Source of the DNA: G965276765 sp965276765
Lineage (GTDB): Bacteria; Actinomycetota; Acidimicrobiia; Acidimicrobiales; Palsa-688
Length of the DNA: 64,000 nucleotides
NCBI GenBank assembly: GCA_965276765.1
Contig: OZ255627.1
Coordinates: 806,001 to 870,000 of the forward strand
Direction of reading: 5' to 3'
Shown: piece by piece, positions 34,086 through 43,044 of the stretch
Position numbering within the stretch: the first letter of the stretch is position 1
Layout: each line of letters begins with the position of its first letter
Position numbers and translations under genes: made by a program
The notes under the pieces: model-generated
Told to the model about the DNA's origin: nothing
Databases searched by the model: none
The model's input: the letters and a program-made list of their open reading frames with translations, nothing else

Positions 34086-34646
34086 ATGGACACGTCGGTT
34101 CAGGTCGTGCACGAACTCGTCCGTGGCATCCAGCCATACGACGGTCTGGAGAGCGAGCACCGGGCAGACACCCTGAGGTGGCTTGAGACCACGAACGATG
34201 TGTTCAGGCGAGCGAAACCGGCGACACCCGAGCGGCACTTGGTCTCCTATGTCGTCATGGTCGACCCGGATGACGGGAGCGCCTTGCTGGTCGATCACAT
34301 CAATGCCCGTCTTTGGCTGCCTCCCGGCGGGCACGTGGAGCCAGGCGAGCATCCGACAGACACAGCCCGACGGGAAGCTCACGAGGAGTTGGGCATCGAC
34401 TCGGTGCTCGTCGAGCCCTCAGGCCGGCCATCGTTCGTCACCGTCACCCGCACCGGCGGTATCGACGCCGGACACACCGATGTCAGCCTGTGGTTCCTCC
34501 TCGTCGGGCACCGGCACATGCGGCTGAGGATCGACGTGAGGGAGTTCAACGAGGCGCGTTGGTGGTCCTCAACAGACCTTCAGGCAGCAGACCCCAAGGG
34601 CTTCGACCCGCACTACTTGAGGTTCGTCGAGAAGGTGTCGCAGTAG
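34086..34646 (+). CDS. NUDIX hydrolase
   Basis: The 186-residue protein has a helical N-terminal extension (VVHELVRGIQPYDGLESEHRADTLRWL) and then the NUDIX fold: YVVMVDPDDGSALLVDH, LWLPPGGHVEPGE and the box TARREAHEELGID, with the metal-binding REXXEE. It ends with a WFLLVGHR strand and WWSSTDL. It hydrolyses a nucleoside diphosphate linked to X; the substrate is unknown. It is divergent from the NUDIX/methyltransferase chimera, 88 bp away. Confidence 0.87.
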   Translation: MDTSVQVVHELVRGIQPYDGLESEHRADTLRWLETTNDVFRRAKPATPERHLVSYVVMVDPDDGSALLVDHINARLWLPPGGHVEPGEHPTDTARREAHEELGIDSVLVEPSGRPSFVTVTRTGGIDAGHTDVSLWFLLVGHRHMRLRIDVREFNEARWWSSTDLQAADPKGFDPHYLRFVEKVSQ

Positions 34647-34688
34647 CCGATGGGCTTGCGAACGCTTTTGGTGTCCACTTCCGGCGGC

Positions 34689-35456
34689 TCAGTTGTTGGC
34701 GGCTGGGACGAAGACGCCGCCGGTCATCACCGGCACGTTGCGGCTGGTATCGACCTCCGCGGCCACGTCGATATCGTCGCGGAAGCCGGCCGTGGCAAGC
34801 TCTTGGCCGCTGGCGCAGGCGTGTAACGCTTCGGGAAGGTGGTGTCGTACGCCGTGGTAGGCGGCCTCGGCTGCGGCCGCTTCGGGGGAGAGGTCTTCCC
34901 ATCCTCGAGCGCGCAGGGCGGCGAGCAGTGCCCCGGCCCCCCACCAGTCCTCGACACAGGGGCGCAGCGAACCGTCCGGCCAGCGCTCGCCAGCGGAGAT
35001 GATGGCGATGCTCGCCGTGGCCGGTCGGTGGTTCGCGCTGATCCACGCAGCTACCGCGGCCGTGTTGCGCAGGCAGGCTCCGATCAGCGTGCCGCTGGAG
35101 GCGGCGAGGTGGTGGGCGATGGTGGAGCCGTTCGGGGAGGGCAGCACCAGCCGGGCCGGCGGTCGATCTGCGGTGCGCACCGAGGACGGTGACAGGCTGA
35201 TCTGCCCGGCCTTCGCCGCGGAACGGCTGACAGCGAGGGTGGCGTCGTGCTCGCGGGCGAAGCGCCCGGCGGTGTCGTCGGCCCACCGGTAGGGCAGCAC
35301 GGCGATTCCGGTGTCGGCGGCGACGCTCAGGGTCGTGGTGAACGACAGCGCGTCGACCACGACCGCCACATCGCTGCCGGCGGCCACAGCAGCGGCGCCT
35401 GGCGCTCCCCAGTCGTGGCGGAGTGCATGGGAACGCTGGCGGTGTGCGGGGTTCAC
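34689..35456 (-). CDS. ComB-like 2-phosphosulfolactate phosphatase family protein
   Basis: About 255 residues. VAVVVDALSFTTTLSVAADTG (about residues 28-48), LVLPSPNGSTIAHHL (about 115) and CLRNTAAVAAWI fit the ComB family, as do ISAGERWPDGSLRPCVEDWWGAG and the ending DDIDVAAEVDTSRNVPVM. ComB removes phosphate from 2-phosphosulfolactate in coenzyme M synthesis, but many bacteria without coenzyme M carry the family with unknown substrate. I take GTG 35456 as the start from the position of the first conserved strand. Confidence 0.82.
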   Translation of the reverse strand: MNPAHRQRSHALRHDWGAPGAAAVAAGSDVAVVVDALSFTTTLSVAADTGIAVLPYRWADDTAGRFAREHDATLAVSRSAAKAGQISLSPSSVRTADRPPARLVLPSPNGSTIAHHLAASSGTLIGACLRNTAAVAAWISANHRPATASIAIISAGERWPDGSLRPCVEDWWGAGALLAALRARGWEDLSPEAAAAEAAYHGVRHHLPEALHACASGQELATAGFRDDIDVAAEVDTSRNVPVMTGGVFVPAANN

Positions 35457-35538
35457 CCGGTGACCGCGCTGCTGGCTGAGCGGACGGGGACGTTGCGGCG
35501 TGCCACAACCGGCGGGTGACGCAGGGCCCGGCATGGCG

Positions 35539-36312
35539 TCACCGGCGCAGCGCCGCGAGGTAGTGGCCGTCGCTGTCGTAGGCCCGAGCCTCGTCGAGCA
35601 GGTGCGGGTTGTGCAGTTCCTCGGCCTTCTGGCGGGAGAGGTCAGCGAGGTCGTGGAGCCGGATGACCGCCACCCGAACAACGTCGTCCCAGCCGATGAC
35701 CCGACCGTCGCCGTAGGCGTCGAGGATCAGCTGCACCCGGCGGCGAGCCTGGTCCATGCCCGGAGTGTTCTCGGCTGGGTCGGCGCCCAGGGGGACGGTC
35801 CGGGTCGCGAAGTAGGCGATGTCCCACAGCCTCGGTCCGGGCGAGCAAAAGTCGAAGTCGATCGCTCCGACCATCCGCCCGTCGCGGAACACGAGGTTGT
35901 GCGGCGAGAAGTCGTTGTGGCAGACGACCTCGGCGGGGATCTTCGCCGGCGACTGCCATATGGCGTCATCGCTGGCGAACCCGACGCTCGCGTCGTGGAG
36001 GCGGCGAAGACGCTGCGCGCCCTCGCGGAGGACCTCGTCGGACCACACCCAGTCCGGGAGGGGGTAGACGGGAACGTCGCCAGGGATGTAGGTCAGCCTC
36101 TCCCGCTCGGGATCGCCACCTGCGCCGAGCGTGACTTCGATAGGGCGCGGCACCCAGTCGATCCCGGCGAGGTGCAAGTAGTCAAGGTAGCGATGGACGG
36201 TCGGCGTCCACGGGCCGGCGTCTCGCACGACGGTGTCGCCTTCGCGGTACACCACGTTCATGTTGCCGCCGCCGAGAGGGCCGTCTGACTCTTCTCCCGG
36301 ACCTGGCCGCAC
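35539..36312 (-). CDS. APH-family phosphotransferase
   Basis: About 257 residues. It has GGNMNVVYREGDTVVRDAGPWTPTVHRYL at the start, GDVPVYPLPDWVWSDEVL, the catalytic loop VVCHNDFSPHNLVFRDGR (about residues 140-157) and IDFDFCSPGPRLWDIAYF. This is a widespread actinobacterial APH subgroup of unknown substrate. GTG 36312 keeps the conserved GGNMN segment inside the protein; ATG 36260 is the alternative. It runs toward the ComB gene. Confidence 0.82.
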   Translation of the reverse strand: MRPGPGEESDGPLGGGNMNVVYREGDTVVRDAGPWTPTVHRYLDYLHLAGIDWVPRPIEVTLGAGGDPERERLTYIPGDVPVYPLPDWVWSDEVLREGAQRLRRLHDASVGFASDDAIWQSPAKIPAEVVCHNDFSPHNLVFRDGRMVGAIDFDFCSPGPRLWDIAYFATRTVPLGADPAENTPGMDQARRRVQLILDAYGDGRVIGWDDVVRVAVIRLHDLADLSRQKAEELHNPHLLDEARAYDSDGHYLAALRR

Positions 36313-36600
36313 CGCACCACATTGCCAGCCCGAAGCGCCAAGCCCTCTCACCGCTGACAGAACCGCCCTACGAGAGGCCGCCCCACGCGGGCTCCGAGGC
36401 TGCTCCGATCCTCCCAGCAGCGGAGACCTAGGGGCAGGCGTGGTGGCCACCTGACCATGGACCGGCGTGCGCGGTCATGGATCCGTGACCGGGCGCCTGT
36501 GGGGCCTTTGATCGCTGCCTGCGGGGGCCATGCGAGCGCTCACGAGCGCATAGGACCTGGTCACCGATCCCTACTGCATGTGGCCACAGCACGGCCCTCG

Positions 36601-36606
36601 TAGGCT
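36601..36606 (+). promoter_or_regulatory. -10 box TAGGCT of leaderless GrpB gene
   Basis: TAGGCT stands 6 nt before GTG 36613, with no Shine-Dalgarno sequence. Confidence 0.45.
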
Positions 36607-36612
36607 CGCAGG

Positions 36613-37202
36613 GTGCCGTTCCCGGACGAACTGGCTCTCGGCTTGGAGGTCGTGACCTATAGCCCCAGGTGGCCCGAGGAGTTCAGCGTCCTTGCCACCA
36701 GGATTGAAGCCGCTCTCGATGGTCTTGCTCAGGGTGTGGATCACATCGGGTCGACGGCTGTCCCGGGCCTGTCTGCCAAGGACTGCATCGATGTCCAGGT
36801 CCGAGTCGACGAGCTTGTCAGGGACACGGTCGTTGCTCGCTTCGACACGATCGGCTTCCGCCTTCGCCCCGAGCGCTGGAACCGCATCGAGGTCAGCGCC
36901 GGGCGGTCATGGCCGAAGCTGGTCTTCGCTCCGCCGGTCGGTGATCGGGCCAGCAACGTCCACGTTCGCGAGGCGACCAGCGCGACGGTCCGGCGTAATC
37001 TGCTCTTCCGAGACTTCTTGCGAGCTGACGGGCGGCTCGGACCGCTTGGGGTGGGTTCAAGCGGAGGTTGGCGGAGACCGCGGCCGACGTCTACGACTAC
37101 GGCCAGATCAAGTCTCCAGCTACCACGGTCCTGATGATCGCGGCCGAGGACTGGGCGCGTCGCACCGCGTGGACCCCTGGAGCCGGCACGTCGCCCCGGT
37201 AG
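36613..37202 (+). pseudogene. GrpB (UPF0157) family protein, frameshifted
   Basis: The first frame gives VVTYSPRWPEEFSVLATRIE, DHIGSTAVPGLSAKDCIDVQV and NVHVREATSATVRRNLLFRDFLRAD, the GrpB nucleotidyltransferase-like core. One missing base near 37037 then shifts it. A different frame continues TAWGGFKRRLAETAADVYDYGQIKSPATTVLMIAAEDW to a TAG at 37200-37202. Restoring one C yields a normal ~195-residue protein. Function of the family is not established. Confidence 0.72.
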
Positions 37203-37204
37203 CC

Positions 37205-37267
37205 CATCCCCTTGCGGCACGAACGTCCGTTCGCCCCGGAGGATGTGATCGTCGTTCCGTAGACCCT
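37205..37267 (+). repeat. Dispersed intergenic repeat, copy C
   Basis: Reads CCCCTTGCGGCACGAACG ... GTGATCGTCGTTCCGTAG. It aligns along most of its length with copy E (51177) and the reverse complement of copy D (48238). Confidence 0.55.
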
Positions 37268-37309
37268 TCGGGTTATGCGACACCCTGCTCGACCGCCTTG
37301 TGTCGAGGC

Positions 37310-38206
37310 TCACTTCTGCACCGGCTCCATGTCGAGGACGTCGAGGGTCTCGGGGTCTGCGAGCAGCTCGATGCCGGCGATCCGGCCGGCGCGCACGGTG
37401 AACTCGAATACCGCCATAGGGCGGCGACCGACCGACACCACCGCTCCGGCCAGGCCGTCGACCACGGTGAGTCTGGCGGCCCTCGCCCCGCCGGCGAAGA
37501 CTCGGGCGACGGCGTCGACACCGCGCATCTCCCCGCTCAGTGCCGGCGCCCCGGCGCTCGCTCTCCGAGTGGCCGTCTCGACGGCGACGGCGTCGGCCCG
37601 TAGGACCACGCCGGGGTCCAGTAGTCGCAGCAGCCCAGCGAAGTCACCCTGGCGGGCCGCGGCGAGGAACGCAGCGACCACTTCGCGCTGCGTCGCGGCG
37701 GAGGTGTCGGGGACGGCCGGGTCCGACTGCACCCGCCGCCGGGCCCGGCTGGCCAGCTGCCGGGCGGCGACTGGCGTCCGTCCCACGATGGGGGCGATCT
37801 CCTCGAAGGGGACCGCGAACACGTCGTGCAGCACGAACGCCAGCCGCTCGGCCGGCGCCAGCGTGTCGAGCACCACCAGAAGGGCCAGGCCGACCGAGTC
37901 GGCGAGCAGCGCCTCGTCCTCGGGGGAGGTCGCCGCCACTGGTTCGGGGGCCACATCGGGCGCGACCTCCCGCTTGGTGGGCCGGGCGCGCAGCATGTCC
38001 AGGCAGACCCGGGCCACCACCGTGGTCAGCCAGCCGCCGAGGTTGTCCACGGCGCCGGCATCCGCACGGCTGAGACGCAGCCAGGCCTCCTGGACGGCGT
38101 CATCGGCCTCGCGGCCCGATCCGAGCATCCGCAGGGCCACTGCCCGGAGATGCCCCCGGTGGACCTCGAAGCGCTGGGCGAGCAGGTCACGGTCGCTCAC
38201 GGTCAC
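37310..38206 (-). CDS. ECF sigma factor with SnoaL-like C-terminal domain (SigJ/ECF41-like)
   Basis: About 298 residues. Region 2 is FEVHRGHLRAVALRMLGSGREADDAVQEAWLRL (about residues 11-43), with a GGWLTTVVARVCLDML segment, and region 4 is APAERLAFVLHDVFAVPFEEIAPIVGRTPVAARQLASRARRRV (about 118-160). The last ~120 residues are a SnoaL-like domain (FLAAARQGDFAGLLRLLDPGVVL), which in this group replaces an anti-sigma factor. GAAGGAGAGGAT before GTG 38206 fixes the start. It is divergent from a VOC gene, its likely target. Confidence 0.9.
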   Translation of the reverse strand: MTVSDRDLLAQRFEVHRGHLRAVALRMLGSGREADDAVQEAWLRLSRADAGAVDNLGGWLTTVVARVCLDMLRARPTKREVAPDVAPEPVAATSPEDEALLADSVGLALLVVLDTLAPAERLAFVLHDVFAVPFEEIAPIVGRTPVAARQLASRARRRVQSDPAVPDTSAATQREVVAAFLAAARQGDFAGLLRLLDPGVVLRADAVAVETATRRASAGAPALSGEMRGVDAVARVFAGGARAARLTVVDGLAGAVVSVGRRPMAVFEFTVRAGRIAGIELLADPETLDVLDMEPVQK

Positions 38207-38283
38207 ATCCTCTCCTTCGTTGTCGTCATAACTCTTGACGAGACACGTCGGGTCAATGTGACCCACGACTTTGAGGAGTGACC

Positions 38284-38643
38284 ATGACCGACGCTTCCAC
38301 CACCCAGGGAATCAAGACCGTGCTGGCACCCGTGTCCGACCTGGCGGCAGCCAGGGCCGTGTACAGCGCGCTCCTCGGAGTGTCCCCACAAGCCGACAGC
38401 GAGTACTACGTCGGCTTCGACGTCGCCGGTACCCACCTCGGGCTGCTGCCGGGTGGCGGCCCGCAAGGCCTCACCTCGCCGGTGGCCTACTGGCTCGTGG
38501 GCGACATCGAGGCGAAGCTCGCCGAGCTGACCGCGGCCGGCGCCACCATCAAAGAGCCCGCAAGCGACGTCGGTGATGGCCGCCTGGTCGCCACTGTGAC
38601 CGACCCGGACGGAAACGTTCTGGGCATCATGCAGGACCGGTGA
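38284..38643 (+). CDS. VOC (glyoxalase/bleomycin-resistance) family protein
   Basis: The 119-residue single-domain VOC protein runs IKTVLAPVSDLAAARAVYSALLGVSP, GLLPGGGPQGLTSPVAYW, ATIKEPASDVGDGRLVATVTDPDGNVLGI. The fold binds a metal and small molecules. GAGGAG is 5 nt before ATG 38284. It stands head to head with the ECF sigma gene (77 bp), with TTGAC-containing sequence between them, so control by that sigma factor is plausible. Confidence 0.85.
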   Translation: MTDASTTQGIKTVLAPVSDLAAARAVYSALLGVSPQADSEYYVGFDVAGTHLGLLPGGGPQGLTSPVAYWLVGDIEAKLAELTAAGATIKEPASDVGDGRLVATVTDPDGNVLGIMQDR

Positions 38644-38761
38644 TACCGCTCTCGTCCTCGCTCGCATCGCTTTCCCCCCGCCGGCCTCGACCACCAGGCT
38701 CCAGACCAGTGGTCGCTTCGGCGGCCCCAACGCCCGAACCGCCTCACGAAAGGACTTACCG

Positions 38762-39399
38762 ATGACCTCCATTGACTACGTCACCTTGGAAGTTCCCGAC
38801 CCGACCGCCGCCGACGCCTTCTACACCACAGCCTTCGATCTGGATGACCGGGTGCGTACACGCGGCTCCGAAGAACCAACGACCGGCTTTCGAGGGTTTA
38901 CCCTCTCGCTCGTCGTCTCCCAGCCCGCAACGGTCGACCTGCTCATCGGCGCCGCCCTCGACGCCGGAGCGATACCGCTAAAGCCGGTCAAGAGGAGCCT
39001 GTGGGGCTACGGCGGAGTGGTCCGCGCACCAGACGGGACGATCTGGAAGGTGGCGACCTCGTCGAAGAAGAACACCGAGCCGGCCACCCGAGCCGTCGAC
39101 GACATCGTGGTGTTGTTGGGGCCGCCGATGTCGCGGCCAGCAAGCGGTTCTAGGTCGAGCACGGCTTGGCGGTAGACAAGAGCTTCGGCCGCAAGTACGT
39201 CCAGTTCACCAGCCCACCGACTGGGATCAAGCTGGCACTCTACGGACGCCGTGCCCTGGCCAAGGACGCCGGCGTCGCCCCAGAGGGCAGCGGATCACAT
39301 CGGATCGCCATCGGTAGTACCGCCGGATGCTTCACCGACCCAGACGGCCTCGTCTGGGAGGCGCGTGAGATGAACGCGGCGAAAAGAACCCGGGGGTGA
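38762..39399 (+). pseudogene. Two-domain VOC/glyoxalase protein with frameshift and in-frame TAG
   Basis: The first domain (from ATG 38762) reads IDYVTLEVPDPTAADAFYTTAF, PTTGFRGFTLSLVVSQPATV and YGGVVRAPDGTIWKVATS. At 39117-39121 one G appears to be missing. The frame that follows reads AADVAASKRF, then TAG (39151-39153) where relatives have Tyr, then VEHGLAVDKSFGRKYVQF and the end of the second domain at 39399. Two separate lesions make decay more likely than a single read error. Confidence 0.72.
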
Positions 39400-39441
39400 C
39401 AGGTCGATGACGGGAAGCATTAGAGGAAGGAACAACACGGG

Positions 39442-39516
39442 ATGGAAGCTCCACGCAGCGTCGAACAGCGCAAGAGTGACACGCTCGCTCGACTGACCAC
39501 GGAGATAGACGCCTGG
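39442..39516 (+). pseudogene. N-terminal scrap of a PPOX-family protein
   Basis: MEAPRSVEQRKSDTLARLTTEIDAW is the typical start of a flavin-binding PPOX protein. Homology ends there, and the frame runs on into the YdeI-like gene downstream. GAAGGAACAACACGGG precedes the ATG. The rest of the gene is gone. Confidence 0.45.
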
Positions 39517-39582
39517 TCATCGGATACGAACCGTCCGACGCACCCCGTCGGAAACCCAGCTGGCCGGCCGGCAGCGGTTCAG

Positions 39583-39588
39583 TACCGT
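39583..39588 (+). promoter_or_regulatory. -10 box TACCGT of leaderless YdeI-like gene
   Basis: TACCGT lies 6 nt before ATG 39595. Confidence 0.45.
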
Positions 39589-39594
39589 GAACCA

Positions 39595-39861
39595 ATGAGC
39601 AGCCAGCTGGTGCCCGGCGGGGTGGTGCACAAGCTCCCCGTAGATCTACGCGAGGCGCTGATCGCCAACGCCACGGCACTTAATGCCTGGAAGGACATCA
39701 CGCCCTTGGCCCGTAACGAGTTCATCTGCTGGGTGGAGGACGCCAAGCAGGAGACAACCCGAGCGCGCCGCATTCGCCGGACCCAGGAGGAACTGGAGGA
39801 TGGTCAGCGCCGGCCCTGCTGCTGGCCGGGGTGCAAGCACCGCGAGCGCACCGGAAAATAG
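39595..39861 (+). CDS. YdeI/OmpD-associated family small protein
   Basis: The 88-residue protein has VHKLPVDLREALIANATALNAWKDITPLARNEFICWVEDAKQETTRARRI, the compact helical domain of the YdeI/OmpD-associated family (about residues 10-60), then RRTQEELEDGQRRPCCWPGCKHRERTGK with a Cys-Cys...Cys-x-His cluster. Family members are small cytoplasmic proteins, some linked to peptide resistance. ATG 39595 is preferred because of the -10 box and because the upstream part of the frame belongs to a different family. Confidence 0.75.
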   Translation: MSSQLVPGGVVHKLPVDLREALIANATALNAWKDITPLARNEFICWVEDAKQETTRARRIRRTQEELEDGQRRPCCWPGCKHRERTGK

Positions 39862-39988
39862 CCGCCCCCGGTCAGCCCATCACCGCCAACATCCCGGCAG
39901 GCGCAGAGGATCCTCAAGAACCCTCGCCGTCCCGCTGGCCAAGGATCCTTGTGCGGGCGCTCGGAGGAAAGCGGGGGGAGGGGTGCGA

Positions 39989-40375
39989 TCAGCGCTCGAC
40001 GGTCGGTCGGTCCCGGGTGGCGGCGGCTCGCAGGAGCCGGTCGTCGAAGGATGCAATGCGCGCATCCGCAGCCTCGGCGCCAAGCAGAACGCAGCAGTCC
40101 GGCATCTTCAGCCCGGTGCCCGCACGCAGGAGAGCAAGCTTGACCGCGGTGTCCGCGGGAAAGGGCAGCTCCTGCAGCTCCAGGTCGCCCAGCGCTCGTT
40201 GCACCTCCTCCAGCCGGCCCTCACGTACGGGAACGACGAACACCTCAGCCAAAGTGAGCGGGTTGGCAGCGAAATCGTCGTCGACCTCTCGGCCCAGCAG
40301 CTCTTCTGCGACGGTGTGCTGGGAGTCGTCGCCGTCGAGGTACGCGATGAGCACGCTGGCATCGAAGACGATCAC
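39989..40375 (-). CDS. VapC-type PIN-domain toxin
   Basis: The 128-residue protein keeps the PIN residues: VIVFDASVLIAYLDGDD (first Asp, residue 5), NPLTLAEVFVVPV (Glu), KMPDCCVLLGAEAADARIASFDDRLLRAA (last Asp residues). PIN toxins cut tRNA or rRNA. The GTG at 40375 overlaps the antitoxin stop (GTGA), giving translational coupling. Length is normal and no lesion is seen, so this pair looks intact. Confidence 0.87.
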   Translation of the reverse strand: MIVFDASVLIAYLDGDDSQHTVAEELLGREVDDDFAANPLTLAEVFVVPVREGRLEEVQRALGDLELQELPFPADTAVKLALLRAGTGLKMPDCCVLLGAEAADARIASFDDRLLRAAATRDRPTVER

Positions 40376-40635
40376 GCCGGCCACTCCTCGCGGAGCTGCT
40401 GTAGATAGTCGGGTCCGTAAGTGCCGGTCAACATCCCACTGTGCTGGTGCACAGCGGCGAGCCGACGGCGGCGACGGTCGTCGTGGGCCCGTTGGGCCAC
40501 TCGATGCCCTTCCAACGCCAGCTGCACCAGTAGCTGGGCACGGCTCAAGCCGGGCCATCGAGATGCCGCCGCGTTGAGCGCCTCCGCCAGATCGTCGGTT
40601 TCGGTCACGAAGTGTCGAGGGCGCCTAGTCGGCAT
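40372..40635 (-). CDS. VapB-like antitoxin
   Basis: The 87-residue protein starts MPTRRPRHFVTETDDLAEALNAAASRWPG, a ribbon-helix-helix-like DNA-binding start, followed by LSRAQLLVQLALEGHRVAQRAHDD and a C-terminal toxin-binding tail ending YLQQLREEWPA. Its start is set by a -10 box 7 nt upstream. It precedes and overlaps the VapC gene. Confidence 0.78.
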   Translation of the reverse strand: MPTRRPRHFVTETDDLAEALNAAASRWPGLSRAQLLVQLALEGHRVAQRAHDDRRRRRLAAVHQHSGMLTGTYGPDYLQQLREEWPA

Positions 40636-40642
40636 ATCGATG

Positions 40643-40648
40643 AGTGTA
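40643..40648 (-). promoter_or_regulatory. -10 box TACACT of leaderless VapB-like gene
   Basis: On the minus strand TACACT lies 7 nt before ATG 40635. It matches the spacing at the two other toxin-antitoxin loci. Confidence 0.5.
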
Positions 40649-40720
40649 TCACCTTGAGACGTCAGTGCTACACCTGTGCTGGCTACTTCATAAGAGGATC
40701 CGGGAAATGGACGGTCGCGG

Positions 40721-41222
40721 TCAGGCTGCTCCGAACGTGAAGCGTGTTGGGGAGCCGGTGAAGTCGTTGGAGTCCAAGGCAAACACCCACTCCACGCTCA
40801 CGGCGAAGACGCTGTTGGACGTTGGGTCCACCATCTCCATGCCGTAGTCGGTTCCGTACTTGGCGTTCTCTGCCGCCAGCATCCTCTCCAGGGAACTCCG
40901 GTCGGTGATGCGCCGAGCTTCACCCTGCACGACCACGGGTTCAAGCGCATCGTCGGTAGACAACGTGCAGCTGGGCTGCTCGGCCAGGTTGCGCGCCTTG
41001 CGCGAATCGTTGGCGCTGCTGAACCACAGCATGTCCTCGTGCCAGATGGCCCAGACCGGCATGAGGTGAGGAGCCCCGGACGGGGTCACTGTCGCCAACC
41101 AGTAGTCGTGCGAGCGGACCAACCTCTCCTCCACCCAGGACCACGGGAGAAGGCCCCGTCCCCTCCTCGGCCGGAAGAGTCCCATACCCCGGCATGTAGG
41201 GCCTCGTGACGTGCTGCTTCAC
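40721..41222 (-). pseudogene. PPOX-class FMN-binding protein with N-terminal frameshift
   Basis: The N-terminus (ATG 41222) reads RPYMPGYGTLPAEEGTG in one frame. After a one-base shift near 41155 the other frame continues LLPWSWVEERLVRSHDYWLATV, SGAPHLMPVWAIWHEDMLWFSS and VVVQGEARRITDRSSLERMLA to the stop at 40721. Joined, they make a standard ~165-residue pyridoxamine-phosphate-oxidase-like protein. The part from MGLF at 41185 is still open and might be made alone. Confidence 0.7.
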
Positions 41223-41263
41223 CCCGTTGAAGCTGTCGACCCCACGATGACCCCGCCGCCGGC

Positions 41264-41545
41264 TTGGGCCTCGGCGCCCTCGCCCGCAACCAGGTGGCGT
41301 CAGTGAGCGCCGTGTTCGTCTACCTCGCCATCGTCGACCCGACGCTGTCTGCCACCGTCAGCGGATACTCCAAGTTCGGTCCCGCCGCTCTGGGCGTCGC
41401 CCTCAGCGGCGGCGTGGCAGCCGGCAACGGTCCCTACGGCAAGGAACTGCTCCCCGCCCTCGCCGCCGGCGGCGTCTACCTGGCCGCCACCGCCATACTG
41501 GTCGCCGCCGGGGGCATCGCCACCAGACACCGAGACCTGCTCTGA
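41264..41545 (+). pseudogene. ABC-2-type transporter permease, C-terminal remnant
   Basis: LGLGALARNQVASVSAVFVYLAIVDPTLSATV and the hydrophobic LLPALAAGGVYLAATAILVAAGGIATRHRDLL resemble the last helices of an ABC-2 exporter membrane subunit. The first ~150 residues and the ATPase partner are missing. It abuts the IS pair on its right, but the truncation is on its left side and so was not caused directly by that insertion. Confidence 0.55.
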
Positions 41546-41633
41546 TCAGTGGCTCACTCATACAGCCACTAAAAAAGAGCCATTAGCCCCAATACCGTTT
41601 ACTTAAGACTACGCGGGTGTTATTCTTTGGTCT

Positions 41634-43044
41634 GTGCCTCGTGCCGGGTGGGTGAAGCCGGAGACCGACCAGCGGTTGTCCGACCACATTTCGATCGGGG
41701 TGCTCACGAGGGTCTTCCCGCCTGAGGTCGTCGACCGCGCCATCACCGAGACGGGCAAGACGGAGCGGCGCCAACGCCTTTTGCCTGCTCGGGTCGTCGT
41801 TTACTACGTGCTCGGTCTCGCGCTGTTCAGCCACTGCGCCTATGAGGAGGTCATGCGCATGCTGGTGGAGGGCCTGTCGTGGTCCGAGGGTTGGGCGGCG
41901 GCGTGGAACGTGCCCACTAAGGCGGCGCTGTTCAAGGCGCGCCAGCGCCTCGGGCCCGAGCCCCTCGAGGTCCTTTACCGCAGTTGTGCCGTCCCGTTGG
42001 CGACCGAGCAGACCCCCGGGGCCTTCTACCGGGGCTGGCGGCTCATGAGCATCGATGGGAGCTGCCTTGATGTTGCCGACACGGCGGCGAACGAGGCGGA
42101 GTTCGGCCGCCCGGGCTCCAAGCGCGTCGACGGGGTGGGTGCTTTCCCGCAGATCCGGGTAGTCGGGCTCGCCGAGTGCGGCACTCACGCCATCGTGGAT
42201 ACCACCATCGGCAAGTACGGCGACGCCGAGCAGCACTTGGCGTTGCGTCTGGTGAGGTCGTTCGCGCCGGGCATGCTCGTGCTCGCCGACCGGGGGTTTT
42301 TCGGTCACGCTCTTTGGAGCAAGGCCGCTTGTGGCGGTGCGGACCTGCTGTGGCGGACCAAGCGCAACCACGTGCTGCCCGTCGAGCAGCGCCTCGACGA
42401 TGGCTCGTTTCTGTCGCGGGTCTACCCGACGCAAAAGGACCGCCGGCACGGCACCGCCGGCGTGGTCGTGCGGGTGGTGGACTACGCCGTCGACGGTGTG
42501 GCCGCTGCAGACGACGAGGAGACCACCTACCGGTTGCTTACCACGGTCCTCGACCCGGACTTGGCACCGGCAGCCGAGCTCGCCTCGCTCTACTCCCAGC
42601 GCTGGGAATTCGAGATCGCCCTCGATGAGCTGAAGACCCACCAGCGCAGCCCGCGTGTCGTGTTGCGGTCGAAGATGCCCGACGGGGTGGTCCAGGAGGC
42701 CTACGGCTACCTCTGCGTGCACTACGCCATCCGCTGGCTCATGCACACCGTCGCTGCCGAGGCCCGGGCAGATCCGGACCGCCTCAGCTTCACCCGCACC
42801 CTCCGGGTGGCGCGCCGGTCGGCGGCGTCGCACCCGGGTTTTTCCCCCTCAGGTGCTCGATGACGCTCAACGCCAGGCGACCACGGAGCTGCTCTTCGAA
42901 CTGCTCCCCCGACGTCGTGGTCGTGCCAACCCCCGCGTGGTGAAGCGCAAGATGTCGAACTTCGGTGTCGCCCGCCCCGAGCACCGCAACCGGCCGCCGG
43001 TGGAGCGCCGCGTGCGGGTCGTGGGCGAGGCGGTCGGCGTATGA
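41634..43044 (+). CDS. IS4-family DDE transposase, interrupted by one frameshift
   Basis: The main frame (GTG 41634) encodes about 400 residues. It has an N-terminal DUF4372-like region (LLPARVVVYYVLGLALFSHCAYEEVM), the DDE residues in MSIDGSCLDVADTAAN and MLVLADRGFFGHALW, and YSQRWEFEIALDELK, the Y-(2)-R-(3)-E-(6)-K signature of IS4. At about 42841, within GTTTTTCCCCC, the frame must shift; the other frame continues PPQVLDDAQRQATTELLFELLPRR and NPRVVKRKMSNFG to 43044. The start is leaderless, with TATTCT 7 nt before it. Unless the shift is suppressed the enzyme lacks its C-terminal ~65 residues. Confidence 0.88.

Noticed and set aside
35457..35681. N-terminal extension of the ComB-like protein
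   Set aside because: The frame is open to 35681, but this part is antisense to the kinase gene end and has no similarity to ComB; GTG 35456 gives the expected start.
41548..41576. AGTGGCT...AGCCACT stem followed by AAAAAA as a terminator
   Set aside because: For the plus strand the stem is followed by A, not T; for the minus strand the T run comes before the stem. Neither fits an intrinsic terminator.
42830..42850. Programmed -1 frameshift site in the IS4 transposase
   Set aside because: The shift required is +1, and the bases do not fit an X-XXY-YYZ heptamer in the right phase.
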